Notes under the pieces: model-generated
The model's database searches: none
What the model saw: the letters and a program-made list of their open reading frames with translations, nothing else
What the model was told of the DNA's origin: nothing
In this document: positions 56,317 to 64,000 of the stretch, piece after piece
Layout of the letters: each line of letters opens with the position of its first letter
Position numbering within the stretch: position 1 is the first letter of the stretch
NCBI GenBank assembly: GCA_019636385.1
Contig: JAHBXT010000001.1
Coordinates: 62,001 to 126,000 of the forward strand
DNA: 64,000 bases
Direction: 5' to 3'
From: Pirellulaceae bacterium
GTDB taxonomy: Bacteria > Planctomycetota > Planctomycetia > Pirellulales > Pirellulaceae
Position numbers and translations under genes: made by a program

Positions 56317-56424
56317 ATGGCGATTACCTTGTCCCAACCAGCTACCAGAACTATTGTGGGAACGATGATAGCAATGCTGGCAATTGTGATTCCTCTGACG
56401 TTGACCTACAGATATCAAATTTAA
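56317..56424 (+). CDS. Small single-pass membrane protein candidate (35 aa)
   Basis: A 35-codon frame too short for standard gene calls. ATG 56317 has GGAG six bases upstream. The product has one long hydrophobic helix (IVGTMIAMLAIVIPLTL) flanked by Arg (TR before it and YRYQI after), as in small membrane proteins. It ends 12 bases before the proA start. It might also be a chance frame; conservation in relatives would decide. Confidence 0.4.
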   Translation: MAITLSQPATRTIVGTMIAMLAIVIPLTLTYRYQI

Positions 56425-56436
56425 GATACTTGGCCC

Positions 56437-57720
56437 ATGACGACCGTCTCCAAATTACAGCACAACGACTTGCAGCAGCAGTGCCTGCAGATGGCTCGCC
56501 ACGCTCGCCAGGCATCTCGACAGTTGGCCTGTCTGCCGACTGCGGTCAAAGACCGATGGTTACTGGCCTGCGCTGATGCGTTGGAGGATCAAACCCAATC
56601 CATATTGCAGGCAAATGCTGTAGATATCGCAGCGGCACCGGAGTTTGGTTTGACCGAAGCGTCAATCGATCGCTTGCGGCTGTCCCCAGCGAGCATTGCC
56701 GAAATTGCCGGTTCGTTGCGAGACATTGCCAGACTGCGCGATCCTGTCGGTGAAACCATCGAAGGCTGGGTTCGTCCCAATGGTCTGGAGATCCGGAAGG
56801 TTCGCGTGCCGCTGGGCACCGTGCTGTTCATCTACGAATCGCGACCCAACGTGACGGTCGATGCGGCAGCCATTTGCGTCAAGAGCGGCAATGCAGTGAT
56901 ACTACGTGGTGGCAAGGAGGCTGCACACTCGTCGCAGGCACTGGTTGAAATCATAAACAACCAAGCTAAGCGCTGCGGACTTCCCGAATCAGCAGTACAG
57001 CTCGTTAGCACGCCTGACCGAGCCGCAGTAGGCCACTTCCTTCAGCTCGACCAATGGATCGATGTCGCCATCCCGCGCGGTGGAAAGGGATTGATTGAAC
57101 GTGTGGTCAGCGAAGCTCGCATGCCAGTCATCAAACATTACGACGGCAATTGCCACGTATATATCGACGCCACTGCCGACCCGAATATGGCGGTGCGGGT
57201 AGTCATCAATTCCAAATGTCAGCGGCTGGGAGTGTGCAATACGTGCGAAAGCTTGCTTATTCACCAGAATGTGGCGGACACTATATTGCCTCAAATCGCT
57301 GACGAATTGACGGCGCGTGGCATTGAAATGCGCGGCGATGCTCGCGTGTGCAGCAAGATACCTGCCGCTGTGCCAGGCACACAACAGGACTGGGGTACCG
57401 AATATCTCGGACCGATCATCAGCCTGTGCATTGTTGACAATTTGGACGCAGCAATTGAACACATCAACCTCTATGGATCGCATCACACTGATGCCATCGT
57501 GACTAGTGATTTGTCAGCAGCGCGGCGCTTTCAGCAGGCGGTGGACTCGAGTGCGGTGATGGTCAATGCTAGTACGCGCTTCAATGATGGAGGTTGTTTT
57601 GGATTGGGAGCCGAAATTGGCATAAGCACCAACAAATTTCATGCGCGCGGTCCATGCGGACTACGTGAATTAACGACATACAAATACTTGGTGGATGGGC
57701 AGGGACAGGTGCGTGAATAA
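56437..57720 (+). CDS. proA: Gamma-glutamyl phosphate reductase
   Basis: A 427-residue NADPH-dependent reductase making glutamate semialdehyde for proline. The catalytic Cys is in QRLGVCNTCESLLIH; the cofactor region includes LGTVLFIYESRPNVTVDAAAICVKSGNAVILRGGKEA and PRGGKGL. C-terminal NASTRFNDGGCFGLGAEIGIST and GPCGLRELTTYKYLV match the family. proB is not in this window. Start ATG 56437. Confidence 0.97.
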   Translation: MTTVSKLQHNDLQQQCLQMARHARQASRQLACLPTAVKDRWLLACADALEDQTQSILQANAVDIAAAPEFGLTEASIDRLRLSPASIAEIAGSLRDIARLRDPVGETIEGWVRPNGLEIRKVRVPLGTVLFIYESRPNVTVDAAAICVKSGNAVILRGGKEAAHSSQALVEIINNQAKRCGLPESAVQLVSTPDRAAVGHFLQLDQWIDVAIPRGGKGLIERVVSEARMPVIKHYDGNCHVYIDATADPNMAVRVVINSKCQRLGVCNTCESLLIHQNVADTILPQIADELTARGIEMRGDARVCSKIPAAVPGTQQDWGTEYLGPIISLCIVDNLDAAIEHINLYGSHHTDAIVTSDLSAARRFQQAVDSSAVMVNASTRFNDGGCFGLGAEIGISTNKFHARGPCGLRELTTYKYLVDGQGQVRE

Positions 57721-57773
57721 CTGGCGATCGCGCGGAAAACAGCTGCGCAGCGCACTGAGTCAGGAGAGCACGG

Positions 57774-58862
57774 ATGAGCGATGATACACTAGGAAATCAA
57801 GAACTAGAGGAACTGCTGCGATCACTGGATGCCGGTGACGGCGCGTCGGCTGCTGCATCCACTGCTCAACGGCCCGCTGCGCCCCCCGCTGACGACGAGG
57901 CGATCAGCGCGATGATCAAACCCACCGCTCCCCGTCAACGTGTGGTGGCCTACGATTTCAAACGCCCCGAACGCGTGGGCAAGGAACAGATGCGAGCCAT
58001 GCAGTCTCTGCACGAAGGCTTTGCTCGTAGCTTCGGGGCCTCACTGTCGGCGCTGCTGCGCACGATTGCTGAAGCGAAACTGATCAGCGTCGACCAATTG
58101 ACCTATAGTGAATTTGTCTACAGCTTGGAAATTCCAACTTGCTTCAACCTGCTACGGCCCACGCCCCTGGAAGGCAATTGGATTCTGGACATTAGTCCTT
58201 CGATTTTGTACCCTATCATCGATCGCATGTTGGGCGGCAGTTCGAGTGCTGACAGTGCTCTGAAGAGACCGTTGAGTGAAATTGAGTTGCGGCTGACACA
58301 ACGAGTCACACAGGCTTTCTTGCGAGATTTGGCCAGTGCCTGGGAAAACGCCGTTGATCTGAACATTGAATTGGAGCGCGTTGAAAGTAACCCCCAACTG
58401 GTGCAAATCGTTCCACCCAACGAAGTCGTCATTCTGGTGAGCCTGGAATTGCTATTGGGCAAGTCTCGAGGCACCGTCAACCTATGCATTCCGTTCAATA
58501 CCATCGAACGCATTGGTAATAAACTGACGAGCAATAGCTGGAAAGGCTATGCGTCATCCCGAAGCAATCAAAACACCGCAGCTCAAATTGAGGCATTGAT
58601 CGATCATTCTGAAATTGAAGTTGTCGTCGAAGTGGTCAACACCGATATACGCGCCGTGGACCTGCTGAACTTGCAAGTCGGTGACATCATCACCACCGAC
58701 AAAGACTGCCGCTCACCACTCGAGGTAACGGTAGCTGGAGTTGGAAAATTCCATGCCCGGGCTGGCGCGTTTAAGGGTCGCAAGGCGGTGGAAATCCTGG
58801 CGACTATTCCACAGCCCGCACCGGTGGCTAGCCCTGTGGCCGAGGCTCCTGCAGCATCCTAA
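57774..58862 (+). CDS. fliM: Flagellar motor switch protein FliM
   Basis: A 362-residue protein. The N-terminus has QELEELLRSLDAG, an EIDxLL-like CheY-binding segment, followed by the middle domain (PERVGKEQMRAMQSLHEGFARSFGASLSALLRT, YPIIDRMLGGSS) and the C-terminal SpoA-like ring domain (DLLNLQVGDIITTDKDCRSPLEVTVAGVGKFHARAGAFKGRKAVEI). It forms the C-ring that reverses flagellar rotation. No other flagellar genes are adjacent, a scattered layout that planctomycetes are known for. It indicates a motile cell stage. Confidence 0.96.
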   Translation: MSDDTLGNQELEELLRSLDAGDGASAAASTAQRPAAPPADDEAISAMIKPTAPRQRVVAYDFKRPERVGKEQMRAMQSLHEGFARSFGASLSALLRTIAEAKLISVDQLTYSEFVYSLEIPTCFNLLRPTPLEGNWILDISPSILYPIIDRMLGGSSSADSALKRPLSEIELRLTQRVTQAFLRDLASAWENAVDLNIELERVESNPQLVQIVPPNEVVILVSLELLLGKSRGTVNLCIPFNTIERIGNKLTSNSWKGYASSRSNQNTAAQIEALIDHSEIEVVVEVVNTDIRAVDLLNLQVGDIITTDKDCRSPLEVTVAGVGKFHARAGAFKGRKAVEILATIPQPAPVASPVAEAPAAS

Positions 58863-58891
58863 TCCCACTCAATCAACGACAGTGATGCTCT

Positions 58892-59698
58892 ATGGGCAAT
58901 TCAAGCCAACCGCCACTGGAGCCTGCCGACGCCGCCGGTCTAGAGATTCACGGCCTCAGCATTGGCTTCGGCCAGGCATCACCTGTGATCGATGGCCTGG
59001 AATTGAGTGTTTGCGCTGGCGAAATCGTGGCTTTAGTGGGTGCATCGGGCTGCGGCAAGAGTACGCTGCTTCGGGCTGTCGCTGGACTGCAGCCCTATCA
59101 GGCGGGGACTATCCAGGCAACTGGATCGACACCTATTCGTAGGCTAGGTGATTTGGCATTTGTCTTTCAAGACGCAACGCTGTTGCCGTGGCGGACTACA
59201 TACGAAAACGTAGCCCTGCCTTTTGAATTGCAGCGAGCGCGATACCACCGCCGCTTATCTGCTGAAAAAATGCAACAGCGCGTTGCTGAGGCACTCGAAT
59301 CTGTAGAGCTAGGTTCCGAAAGTTGGCATCGTTTTCCGAGACAACTGTCCGGTGGCATGAAGATGCGCGCCAGTATTGCTCGGGCCCTCGTGACGGACCC
59401 AAGTCTGTTGCTGCTGGACGAACCGTTCGCTGCTCTTGATGACCTGCTGCGCAGCAAACTGAATCAACTGCTGCTGGAGTTGTGGCAGCGCCGCCGAAGA
59501 ACCATCTTGTTTGTAACACATAACATCGCCGAGGCAGCCTATTTGAGTCATCGGATTGTTGTGCTTGGTGGACAGCGAGTATCACGCATCATTTCCAATT
59601 CGCTAGGCTGGCCCCGAAGCCATCAGCAACGCAGCAGCGTGGAATTTGCTCACATGTACGGATCGATCAGCTCGGCACTTTCAGAGGCTAGCTCCTAA
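58892..59698 (+). CDS. NitT/TauT-type ABC transporter ATP-binding protein
   Basis: A 268-residue ATPase. Walker A is GASGCGKST, Q-loop VFQDATLLPW, signature LSGGMKMRASIARAL, Walker B LLLLDEPFAALDD and H-loop FVTHNIAEA. The Q-loop context and MKMR after the signature place it in the SsuB/TauB/ThiZ group. It is followed directly by its permease gene (stop and start adjoin). The substrate is unknown because no binding-protein gene lies in the window. Confidence 0.94.
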   Translation: MGNSSQPPLEPADAAGLEIHGLSIGFGQASPVIDGLELSVCAGEIVALVGASGCGKSTLLRAVAGLQPYQAGTIQATGSTPIRRLGDLAFVFQDATLLPWRTTYENVALPFELQRARYHRRLSAEKMQQRVAEALESVELGSESWHRFPRQLSGGMKMRASIARALVTDPSLLLLDEPFAALDDLLRSKLNQLLLELWQRRRRTILFVTHNIAEAAYLSHRIVVLGGQRVSRIISNSLGWPRSHQQRSSVEFAHMYGSISSALSEASS

Positions 59699-60502
59699 AT
59701 GGATTCAATGCACAGTTCAGGTGACCGATACCGGCGCTGGCTGGGAACCCTGGCGGTCTTCGTGACATTTGTACTGCTGTGGCAAGGACTCGTTACATGG
59801 CTGCAAACTCCGCAGATGATTCTGCCACCACCCACAAGCGTGTTAGCTGCCGCCGTACGTGAACAGCAGACATTGCTAATAGGTTTTGGTATCACGGCAG
59901 CGGCGGCACTGGCTGCTTTGGCAACCAGTATCTTGCTCGGTGTGGGACTCGCCATACTGCTCAGCCTGTCCGGCTGGTTGAGAATGACCATGTATCCTTA
60001 CGTGATCTTTTTGCAAACGGTACCCATCGTGGCAATTGCTCCGCTGCTGATTACTTGGTTCGGCTACGGTCTACAAACGATCGTGCTGGTAGCCACCATC
60101 ATTAGCCTCTTTCCGATCGTTTCCAATGTGACTGCTGGCCTGATTTCCGTTGATCGCAATTTGCATGAACTCTTTCAATTGTGCGGTGCCAGCCGCTGCC
60201 AAACACTGTGGAAGCTACAAATTCCATTTGCGGTGCGGAGCTTGATTCTGGGAGCCAGGATCAGCGCTGGCTTGGCAGTGATCGGTGCCATAGTGGGTGA
60301 GTTCTTTGTCGGTGAGTCGTCTACGGCAAGCCCAGGTTTAGGTACCTTGATCGCCAGTTGGCAGCGCACGTTGCGCACCGACGCCATGATCGCAGCCATC
60401 ATTACCAGCACACTCTTGGGATTGTTCGTACTAGGCTGCGTCAATACTACCAGTCGCCTGGCATTGCGGCGCTGGACCGAAGGACAATTCGAACACCACT
60501 AG
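59699..60502 (+). CDS. NitT/TauT-type ABC transporter permease
   Basis: A 267-residue permease with about six transmembrane helices and the EAA-type loop LFQLCGASRCQTLWKLQIPFAVRSLILGARISAG, the contact for the ATPase. It belongs to the SsuC/TauC/ThiX permease family, whose substrates include sulfonates, nitrate, pyrimidines and riboflavin. ATG immediately follows the ATPase stop. Converges on the hydrolase gene at 60538. Confidence 0.93.
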   Translation: MDSMHSSGDRYRRWLGTLAVFVTFVLLWQGLVTWLQTPQMILPPPTSVLAAAVREQQTLLIGFGITAAAALAALATSILLGVGLAILLSLSGWLRMTMYPYVIFLQTVPIVAIAPLLITWFGYGLQTIVLVATIISLFPIVSNVTAGLISVDRNLHELFQLCGASRCQTLWKLQIPFAVRSLILGARISAGLAVIGAIVGEFFVGESSTASPGLGTLIASWQRTLRTDAMIAAIITSTLLGLFVLGCVNTTSRLALRRWTEGQFEHH

Positions 60503-60537
60503 CTGAAATAACTGCGGTGCACCTCGCAAATCAGCAA

Positions 60538-61455
60538 CTATTTCCGCATCTTAAGCCACCAGCGCATCGTCTCGGTAACTTTGTCGGCGGCTTGATGATG
60601 CGACCAGTGGCCAACACCCGGCAGCGTGACCAGAGTCCAATCCTGCTCCAGGTGATCCCACGTATTGTTGAGTGCTGGCGCCAAAAGCGCTGTGTCAGCT
60701 AAACCGTGAAACTGCAACACGGGTGCTTGAATCTTTGGAAACTCGGGCATCTGGTACGGCTCGCGTGGATAGTTGCGGCGATAGTAGTTCATCATCGACT
60801 CTAGGGATGACTTCTCAAAGGCCTCGACATACTTGGCTCGCAATTGAGCGTCTTTACCTGCAACCATACCAGCCAACATTTGAGCGTTGAGCGCCTTGTG
60901 CGAGTCTTCTCGCTGGAACATGCGTGCGTAGGACGAATTGCGATGCTGCGAAGAATTCTCTTGCATCAGTTCGCGGACCAAACCGGACATGTGGGGCAAG
61001 TTGACGATGATCAGCTTGTCTGTTTTGTCGGGACGCATGGCTGCGAAGGCCCAGGCAATTGCGCCGCCCCAATCGTGTCCGACGATGGTTGCCTTGTCTT
61101 GCTGTTCGGACTCGATGACTGCAGCAACGTCGGCGACCAGTAGCGCCATGTCATACTGCTCGACACCCTCTGGCTTGTCGCTCAAGTTGTAGCCGCGCGT
61201 ATCCATTGCCGCTACGGTGAAGTCGCTAGACAGTCCGCGCATCTGGTGTTGCCAACTGTACCAGAAGTCCGGGAATCCATGAACAAACACCACTAACGGT
61301 CCCGAACCAGCGACTGCGTAATGAATCTTGACGCCATGGCTGTCTGCGTATTTGTGATTGACTTGGGACATCCAATCTTCAGCTTGCAAGGACATGCCAC
61401 TCACCTGAAAAAACAAGACGAACAACCAACAAACGCGACGCAGTTTGTGAAACAT
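60538..61455 (-). CDS. Exported epoxide-hydrolase/dehalogenase-like alpha/beta hydrolase
   Basis: A 305-residue alpha/beta hydrolase with a signal peptide (VCWLFVLFFQVSGMSLQA). The nucleophile is Asp in GHDWGGAIAW, oxyanion HGFPDFWYSW, with later LADTAL and a His in GVGHWSHHQ. Asp nucleophile and FPDFWYSW context fit the epoxide hydrolase/haloalkane dehalogenase group. AGGA seven bases before ATG 61455 supports the start. Monocistronic; substrate unknown. Confidence 0.93.
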   Translation of the reverse strand: MFHKLRRVCWLFVLFFQVSGMSLQAEDWMSQVNHKYADSHGVKIHYAVAGSGPLVVFVHGFPDFWYSWQHQMRGLSSDFTVAAMDTRGYNLSDKPEGVEQYDMALLVADVAAVIESEQQDKATIVGHDWGGAIAWAFAAMRPDKTDKLIIVNLPHMSGLVRELMQENSSQHRNSSYARMFQREDSHKALNAQMLAGMVAGKDAQLRAKYVEAFEKSSLESMMNYYRRNYPREPYQMPEFPKIQAPVLQFHGLADTALLAPALNNTWDHLEQDWTLVTLPGVGHWSHHQAADKVTETMRWWLKMRK

Positions 61456-61979
61456 AACGGATTCCTAAAGCGAGCCGTAGCCAAGGGATTGCACAAGCCA
61501 TTATCTGTGCCCTCATCATACACCGCTTTCGTATCCAACGACTTACCGTACGCGGGCTGTTCAGGCCTTTCCGGGACCTCCAACAGCTCTCCCAAACACA
61601 CGTGCGACAAATTTCCACACCAACTTCAACGTCGCGTTATTCCCCATTAGCAATCGCGCTCAATGGTCGATCTACGAAGTAGGCATCTCCTGTAGATTGC
61701 TCATAAAGGATTGTTTTCTTCCATTGCGCGAATCTCCTGCAGTAATCAGTTAGCGTCAACTCCCAATTAAAGCCAACAAAATGTCGAAAAATCTCCAGAA
61801 GTGTAAACTAAGGTGTACGAAAGCCAGCAAGATTAGGTTAGCATGTATCTCATGGTTGACGCACTGGCGTGCGATTTCATTAATGGACGATGAAATCACA
61901 TAGAGGAATTTCTAGCACGCTTTGGAGACAGTCGTATTGTGGTTCGAATTGTTTACTCAATTTTCGATGGGAGAAAAGT
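61456..61979. other. Long intergenic region upstream of amt
   Basis: No gene supported. The right half is AT-rich and contains the promoter-like and inverted-repeat elements at 61856-61897 that probably control amt. The left half holds the leader of the hydrolase gene. An ATG at 61890 in frame with amt is unlikely because the signal peptide and ribosome site fit the GTG at 61980. Confidence 0.5.
61856..61897 (+). promoter_or_regulatory. Promoter-like -35 with an adjacent inverted repeat upstream of amt
   Basis: TTGACG (61856-61861), 17 bases before ATTAAT (61879-61884), is a modest promoter. Overlapping its -10, GATTTCAT (61873-61880) and ATGAAATC (61890-61897) are a perfect inverted repeat with nine bases between. 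The repeat is placed to block or assist polymerase and is a candidate operator for nitrogen control. Confidence 0.4.
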
Positions 61980-63452
61980 GTGAAGCATTTAAGATTTGCC
62001 GCAGCAGGCTGTGTACTGCTGGCCTGGAGTATGGCACCGCTGGCGTTTGGGCAGGACGAGACGGCTCAGGCCCCCGTGGCGGGGGAAGTCGTTGACGTAT
62101 CTTCGGATGAAACACCGCCGCTACCACCTGTGAGTGACCCAGGATATGTGGCGGCCCTTGAGGAGCGACTCAGCAGCTTGGAAGCCGCAGGCAGTGAAGC
62201 CGCGTTGGCGGGTCACAACGCCTGGATGCTCACCGCCAGTGCGCTCGTACTATTCATGACAGTGCCCGGCTTAGCCATGTTTTATGGTGGCTTGGTACGT
62301 CGCAAGAACGTACTCAGCGTGCTGATGCAATGCATCTTCCTGATGGGAATGATGACCGTGCTGTGGGGCATCATCGGTTATTCGCTGGCTTTTGGCGAGG
62401 GTGGACCGTACATCGGCAACTTGGATCACTTGTTCTTGGCTGGTGTGTCGATGTCTGGGGGTGAGGCACCAATGAGTGGGGCGATTCCCACACTCACGTT
62501 TATGGTGTTTCAGGGAATGTTCTTCATCATCACCCCGGCGCTGATCTGCGGGGCGTTTGCTGAGCGCATGAAATTCAGCGCCATGGTGGCGTTCAGCGCC
62601 ATATGGGGCTTGTTGATTTATTGCCCCCTGTGCCACTGGGTGTGGGGCCTTGGGATTCTGGCATTCGGCGAATCTCACGCGATCCTGGGTGGAGCCCTTG
62701 ACTTTGCTGGCGGTACAGTGGTGCATATCAGCTCCGGAGTATCTGCCTTGGTGTGCGCGGTGCTCATCAAACCGCGAATGGGCCTCGGGTCAGAGGACAT
62801 GCGTCCGCACAACTTGACCTACACCATACTGGGTGCCGGAATGCTGTGGGTGGGTTGGTTCGGTTTCAATGCTGGCAGTGAGTTGGCTTCAGACGGCGTG
62901 GCTTCGAGCGCGTTTGTAGTAACGCATTTTTCTGCAGCCGCAGGTGCCGTTGCTTGGGCAGCCGTCGAATGGATAACTCGTGGCAAAGCCAGCGTGCTGG
63001 GCGCGGCTTCGGGAGCCGTTGCCGGATTGGTCTGCATTACACCGGCAGCAGGTTTCGTTCAACCTATGCCCGCCCTGGTTATGGGCGCTGTAGCTGGCGT
63101 GGTTTGTTACCTGGCTTGCACCAAGGTCAAAGCCGCCTTCAAGTACGATGATTCGCTGGATGCCTTCGGTGTTCACGGCGTGGGTGGTGCAGCCGGTGCC
63201 TTGCTAACCGGCGTATTCGCCACCAAGCACGTAGTCGACAAAGCCGATGGTGTGTGGTATGACCCTAGCGCAGGTATGTCACTGCTGTTGGGGCAAGCCG
63301 CCGCTGTTGGTGTGACAGTCGTCTTTACTGGAATCGGAACATTCATCATTTTGAAAGTGCTCGACGCCGTCATTGGTTTGCGAGTGTCGATGGATGACGA
63401 AGTGCGCGGGTTGGACGTTAGTCAACACGGCGAAGAAGGCTACATTCGATAA
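61980..63452 (+). CDS. amt: Ammonium transporter
   Basis: A 490-residue AmtB-type channel for ammonium. The GTG at 61980 has GGGAG six bases upstream and gives a cleavable signal peptide (AAAGCVLLAWSMAPLAFGQ), which fits an N-out protein. After an acidic linker come eleven helices. The twin-His pore residues are in GTVVHISSGV and DAFGVHGVGGAAG; the Phe gate region is in NAWMLTASALVLFMTVPGLAMFYGG. glnB follows, so this is the usual amt-PII pair in reversed order, and PII probably inhibits it. Confidence 0.96.
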   Translation: MKHLRFAAAGCVLLAWSMAPLAFGQDETAQAPVAGEVVDVSSDETPPLPPVSDPGYVAALEERLSSLEAAGSEAALAGHNAWMLTASALVLFMTVPGLAMFYGGLVRRKNVLSVLMQCIFLMGMMTVLWGIIGYSLAFGEGGPYIGNLDHLFLAGVSMSGGEAPMSGAIPTLTFMVFQGMFFIITPALICGAFAERMKFSAMVAFSAIWGLLIYCPLCHWVWGLGILAFGESHAILGGALDFAGGTVVHISSGVSALVCAVLIKPRMGLGSEDMRPHNLTYTILGAGMLWVGWFGFNAGSELASDGVASSAFVVTHFSAAAGAVAWAAVEWITRGKASVLGAASGAVAGLVCITPAAGFVQPMPALVMGAVAGVVCYLACTKVKAAFKYDDSLDAFGVHGVGGAAGALLTGVFATKHVVDKADGVWYDPSAGMSLLLGQAAAVGVTVVFTGIGTFIILKVLDAVIGLRVSMDDEVRGLDVSQHGEEGYIR

Positions 63453-63460
63453 TCACCAGT

Positions 63461-63532
63461 TGGTCGCTCGCAAACCGACGACCGCTGATCCCCCGCGATG
63501 AGCCTTCCGCAATGCGGAGCGACCATCGTCGG
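63461..63532 (+). promoter_or_regulatory. Interlocked inverted repeats in the amt-glnB gap
   Basis: TGGTCGCTC (63461-63469) pairs with GAGCGACCA (63517-63525), and CCGACGA (63475-63481) pairs with TCGTCGG (63526-63532). The order A-B-A'-B' cannot form two nested stems, but could form a pseudoknot or two alternative hairpins in the leader of glnB. An inner GC hairpin (TCCGC/GCGGA, 63506-63518) is also visible. Confidence 0.4.
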
Positions 63533-63588
63533 ATAGTCATCCACACAATCACTGGAAACATTTAAAAACTTGACGAGAGGAACGTTAG

Positions 63589-63927
<339 letters not shown>

Positions 63928-63946
63928 AACGCCCGCGATCGCCAAT

Positions 63947-63994
63947 CTGCTGTTCGGCAAAGCTTCACTTTGTGGCGGCCGAGCCGAACAGCAG
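63947..63994 (+). terminator. Large hairpin after glnB
   Basis: CTGCTGTTCGGC (63947-63958) and GCCGAACAGCAG (63983-63994) are exact inverse complements of 12 bases around a 24-base loop, which itself contains AAAG/CTTT. It begins 20 bases past the glnB stop. Terminator or transcript-end structure; no T-run is visible before the window ends. Confidence 0.5.
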
Positions 63995-64000
63995 CATTGG

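Overview
The window reads as a chromosomal segment from a planctomycete, most likely Pirellulaceae-like. Signs are: separate coaB and coaC genes in one housekeeping operon, an exported propeller protein with a WPQWRGP-type N-terminus, many exported proteins of no known family, a DUF447 protein, a spermidine-synthase domain fused to a membrane domain, and frequent GTG/TTG starts. Genes are dense and mostly ordinary core or lineage-specific genes. I see no insertion sequence, phage, CRISPR, rRNA or tRNA. The assignment is inference from gene content, not from a marker gene.

1-10.4 kb looks like a light and photo-oxidative stress island. A minus-strand operon encodes a CarH/LitR-like MerR regulator, an exported beta-propeller, a FAD amine-oxidase-type enzyme, a DUF1365 protein and a cyclopropane-fatty-acid-synthase-like methyltransferase that runs off the left edge. 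Divergent from it lie uvsE (UV endonuclease) and an SRPBCC protein, then an exported double-fasciclin protein and a class II photolyase. The regulator has lost both cobalamin-ligand histidines of the CarH family.

10.4-25 kb: MFS nucleoside-type transporter, GlmU-like protein with a secreted partner, a COG3014/LpoB-like lipoprotein pair, and a Deg-like lipoprotein with a damaged catalytic triad and a PDZ domain inside the protease fold. Then comes a minus-strand housekeeping run tpiA-secG-yicC-gmk-rpoZ-coaC-coaB-pyrD-trpS.

25-34 kb: a spermidine-synthase-like membrane protein, then a tightly packed six-gene sugar operon (TIM-barrel isomerase, FucU mutarotase, COG3618 lactonase, tagaturonate-epimerase-like protein, L-galactose-dehydrogenase-like reductase, LgoD-like zinc dehydrogenase). 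These steps join into an oxidative route from L-galactose or L-fucose to tagaturonate/fructuronate. tpx follows.

34-48 kb: LamG/propeller protein, a sigma54-activator-like ATPase lacking its GAFTGA loop, a large exported protein with a receiver-like domain, argH, prfB with its programmed frameshift, a UvrD-type helicase, an esterase and a PaaK-like ligase. 48-64 kb: a PqiA/MCE pair whose MCE protein carries a protease-like C-terminus, two paralogous exported proteins, MoxR and DUF58, hydrolases, proA, fliM, a NitT/TauT-type ABC importer core, and amt-glnB with notable inverted repeats around them.
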